Source: Paenibacillus borealis (lineage in GTDB: Bacteria; Bacillota; Bacilli; Paenibacillales; Paenibacillaceae). Taken from it: a stretch of 64,000 nt of DNA. How positions within the stretch are numbered: the first letter of the stretch is position 1; every line of letters begins with the position of its first letter. Of the stretch, positions 61,963-64,000 are shown one piece after another. The notes under the pieces are model-generated. The model did not search any database and had not been told where the DNA came from. It was given only the letters and a program-made list of their open reading frames with translations. The stretch spans positions 1,364,001 to 1,428,000 of the forward strand of contig NZ_CP009285.1 in the NCBI RefSeq assembly GCF_000758665.1. Direction: 5' to 3'. The translations under genes and the position numbers were made by a program.

Positions 61963-63165
61963 ATGTGGAATTTGCTTGTGGTGGAAGATGAGACCATTGT
62001 GCGGCTGGGCCTGCGCTATATGCTGAATTGGGACGAGCTTGAAATCACATGGAAAGCCGAAGCTGCGAACGGGCACGAGGCGCTCAAGGTGCTGGCCCGG
62101 GAGGAAATTCATATTGTGATGACGGATATCCGCATGCCGGGTATGGATGGTCTGGAGCTGGCGCGCAGAATTAAGGAGCAATATCCGAGCGTGCAGATTA
62201 TTTTCTTCAGCAGCTTTGAGGACTTTCCTTATGTAAAAGAAGCCGTCCGCATTGGCGTCGTGGATTATTTGCATAAGCCGACGATGGCGGCCGAAGAGAT
62301 TACAGCAGCGCTGCGCAAAGCGTCTGATACGCTGGAGCAGCTTCATCAGGAGGCTGTGCCGCAGGTGCCGGGATACAGCGACAAGGACCGTGATCAATTC
62401 CTGCAGTCGATGCTCGGAGCGGAAGAGCAGCCTGTGGAGAATTGGATGGAGGAGTGGCAGCGGTATGGGTTGGAGTCCCTGTATGGAGAGGGATACCGGC
62501 TGGCTATTCTGCGCATGGCCGATAATGAAGGGATTGAACCGCAGGCGGCGCTGGCCCGCTTTATGTCCTTCCGGTATTTTCTGGAGGAATACACTTCCCG
62601 CGAATGGGGCGGGATATTACTCAGCCGGGAGAACAAGGAGCTGGTCTGGCTGCTGCCGCAGAAGGTGTCCGTTGATGAAGCGGGAGCCGGGGCCGCGATG
62701 CAGAGTGATCTGGATCAGCTGGCGCAAGGCCTGCACAAAATGCTGGGCATCCGCATGACCTATACCTGCAGCGGAATTCACCGGACAGCCGCGGAGCTGC
62801 CGGAGGCATATCGTAGTGCGGCGGAGCGTGAGCCGGCGAGCGGCGGGAGGCTGAGCGGAATTATCCGGCTGGCAACGGCGTATATCGATGAGCATTTGCT
62901 GGAGGAGGTGACGCTGGCGCGGACCGCAGAGGCGATTCATGTCAGCGTCAGCCATCTGAGCCGCCAGTTTCTTAAGGAGACCGGACAGCATTTCAATGAA
63001 TATATGACCGCCAAAAAAATGCTCCTGGCCCGCAGGCTGCTGCGTGAGAGCAACCGGAAGGTATACGAGGTGGCCGAGGAGCTGGGGTATGCCAACCCGC
63101 ATTATTTCAGCAAGCTGTTTAAAGATGACACAGGTCTGACACCGCTGGAATTCCGCAATCAGTAA
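61963..63165 (+). CDS. response regulator, YesN type (REC + AraC HTH)
   Basis: 400 residues. Receiver domain with Glu8/Asp9, phospho-acceptor Asp55 (VMTDIRMPGMDG) and the Lys of LHKP near residue 107. A linker (about 130-290), then a C-terminal AraC double HTH (about 295-400, VSHLSRQFLKETGQHFNEY and LGYANPHYFSKLFKDDTGLTPLEFR). It is shorter than the 500-540 residues common in this family because the linker is short. It probably activates the downstream sugar ABC operon. Confidence 0.92.
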   Translation: MWNLLVVEDETIVRLGLRYMLNWDELEITWKAEAANGHEALKVLAREEIHIVMTDIRMPGMDGLELARRIKEQYPSVQIIFFSSFEDFPYVKEAVRIGVVDYLHKPTMAAEEITAALRKASDTLEQLHQEAVPQVPGYSDKDRDQFLQSMLGAEEQPVENWMEEWQRYGLESLYGEGYRLAILRMADNEGIEPQAALARFMSFRYFLEEYTSREWGGILLSRENKELVWLLPQKVSVDEAGAGAAMQSDLDQLAQGLHKMLGIRMTYTCSGIHRTAAELPEAYRSAAEREPASGGRLSGIIRLATAYIDEHLLEEVTLARTAEAIHVSVSHLSRQFLKETGQHFNEYMTAKKMLLARRLLRESNRKVYEVAEELGYANPHYFSKLFKDDTGLTPLEFRNQ

Positions 63166-63347
63166 GTAAAGAGCAAATATTTGACGTAAACAGCAATTCT
63201 CGTCTAGCTGGAGGATCAGACATCCGGCAGAGCGGCCAAGATAAGCAATTAATAGCTATAAAGCAGCAGATCAATCTGGTAGTTAACCTGACACAATCGG
63301 AGTACGATTAACTCATGAAACAAACATAATGTCAGGGAGGCTAACAC

Positions 63348-64000
63348 ATGAGAAGAAAAGGCGGGTTCTGGTGGTTGTCGGTATTATGTCTTGGATTGTT
63401 GGTCATTCTTGCAGGCTGCGGCAGTAATAATGCGGCATCAAACGGTAATTCCGGAGCGGCCGCTATAAGCGGTACTGCTGCAGAAGGTGATGCTGAGAAA
63501 GAGCCGGTGGTGCTGAAACTGACCACATGGAACCCGATCAGCCAGACGGTGGTTGATAAATTCCAGGAGAAATATCCCTACATCACGATAGAGCATGACA
63601 AGGTATACGATCAATTCCGGGAAATCATCCGTACACGGATTGTCTCCAAATCCGATATGGACATGCTGTGGCTGTTCCCGAACCAGGTGGCTGAATTCTC
63701 CAAAGAGAATGTCCTGATGGACATCACCGGCAGTCCTTGGCTGGACAATTATCTTGAAGCAGCGGTGAAGCTGGGTACAGTGGACGGCAAAACCTACGGC
63801 GTCCCTTATAACAGCCAGCCGATCGTGATGTTCTATAATAAAACACTGTTCGATCAGCTGGGACTTGCGATTCCGACCAATTGGGAAGAGCTGATGGCGG
63901 TAAGCGAGAAAATCAAAGCCAGCGGCACTGCCCCGATGGTCATTGGTAGCAAGGATGGCTGGGCGACCCAGTTCATCACCACTTCACAGTTCGGACTGTA
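63348..64000 (+). CDS. extracellular solute-binding lipoprotein of a sugar ABC transporter (3' end outside window)
   Basis: The frame is open from ATG 63348 (GGGAGG 7 bases upstream) to the end of the window, 217 codons. Signal peptide with lipobox ILAGC (Cys24), a Ser/Ala-rich linker, then the family-1 solute-binding start VLKLTTWNPISQTVVDKFQEKYP, and further on VPYNSQPIVMFYNKTLFDQLGL. It should bind an oligosaccharide outside the membrane for an importer whose permease genes probably follow. The two-component genes directly upstream suggest it is their regulon. Confidence 0.9.
   Translation, partial: MRRKGGFWWLSVLCLGLLVILAGCGSNNAASNGNSGAAAISGTAAEGDAEKEPVVLKLTTWNPISQTVVDKFQEKYPYITIEHDKVYDQFREIIRTRIVSKSDMDMLWLFPNQVAEFSKENVLMDITGSPWLDNYLEAAVKLGTVDGKTYGVPYNSQPIVMFYNKTLFDQLGLAIPTNWEELMAVSEKIKASGTAPMVIGSKDGWATQFITTSQFGL

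Overview
The window looks like a chromosomal piece of a Paenibacillus-like, endospore-forming Firmicute. Evidence: moderately GC-rich coding sequence with strong AGGAGG-type ribosome binding sites and frequent TTG/GTG starts; a gerA-type spore germination operon; the Bacillales regulators HutP and CcpN; a protein with three SLH domains; a split FeoB; and AraC/YesM/YesN-type sugar regulation. There are no rRNA, tRNA, CRISPR or prophage genes and no insertion sequence with a transposase, so this is mostly core-like chromosome rich in non-coding repeats.

Layout. 1-2429: end of an ABC exporter and an MsrA-MsrB fusion. 2430-11168: histidine utilization locus with a consensus promoter, hutP, a HutP-controlled terminator, hutH, a repeat-filled gap, then hutU-hutI-M20 amidase-hutF-like. 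11273-16695: ZIP transporter, O-antigen-ligase-type membrane protein, a large SLH surface protein and a small membrane protein. 16839-20454 (minus): two aldo/keto reductases, an AraC regulator and a 2Fe-2S thioredoxin-like ferredoxin. 20827-24882: YsnF-like stress protein and the gluconeogenesis group glpX, PPDK regulator, ccpN. 25197-30594: lipoprotein, EamA exporter divergent from a MocR regulator, a TIMP/NTR-like exported protein, cysC. 31020-36384 (minus): a tightly coupled operon of the uncharacterized STM4011-STM4015 type (two radical SAM proteins, alkaline-phosphatase-fold hydrolase, ATP-grasp-like protein, leucine-rich-repeat protein). 37290-39659: feoA and split feoB. 40077-45378: five-gene germinant receptor operon with two permease subunits. 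45566-49678: phosphodiester glycosidase, histidine phosphatase, diguanylate cyclase, GDPD. 49843-54775: divergent M20 deacylase and methyltransferase-metQ-proC-VOC operon sharing a mirrored promoter/operator arrangement. 54932-64000: Nudix, YhcH, AraC, ThuA genes and a YesM/YesN two-component system followed by a sugar-binding lipoprotein that runs off the window.

The most striking unexplained structure is a set of intergenic elements (four copies of type A, two of type B, one of type C). Each has four short units, two forward and two reversed, about 50-52 bp (five helical turns) apart. In types A and B every unit is an imperfect palindrome of the form TTGTA-N5-TACAA. Other points of interest are an MsrB domain without its catalytic cysteine, a Hut pathway that seems to use an M20 amidase instead of HutG, a surface-protein gene whose promoter and ribosome binding site imply a non-AUG start, and an 11-bp tandem array upstream of the STM4015 gene.
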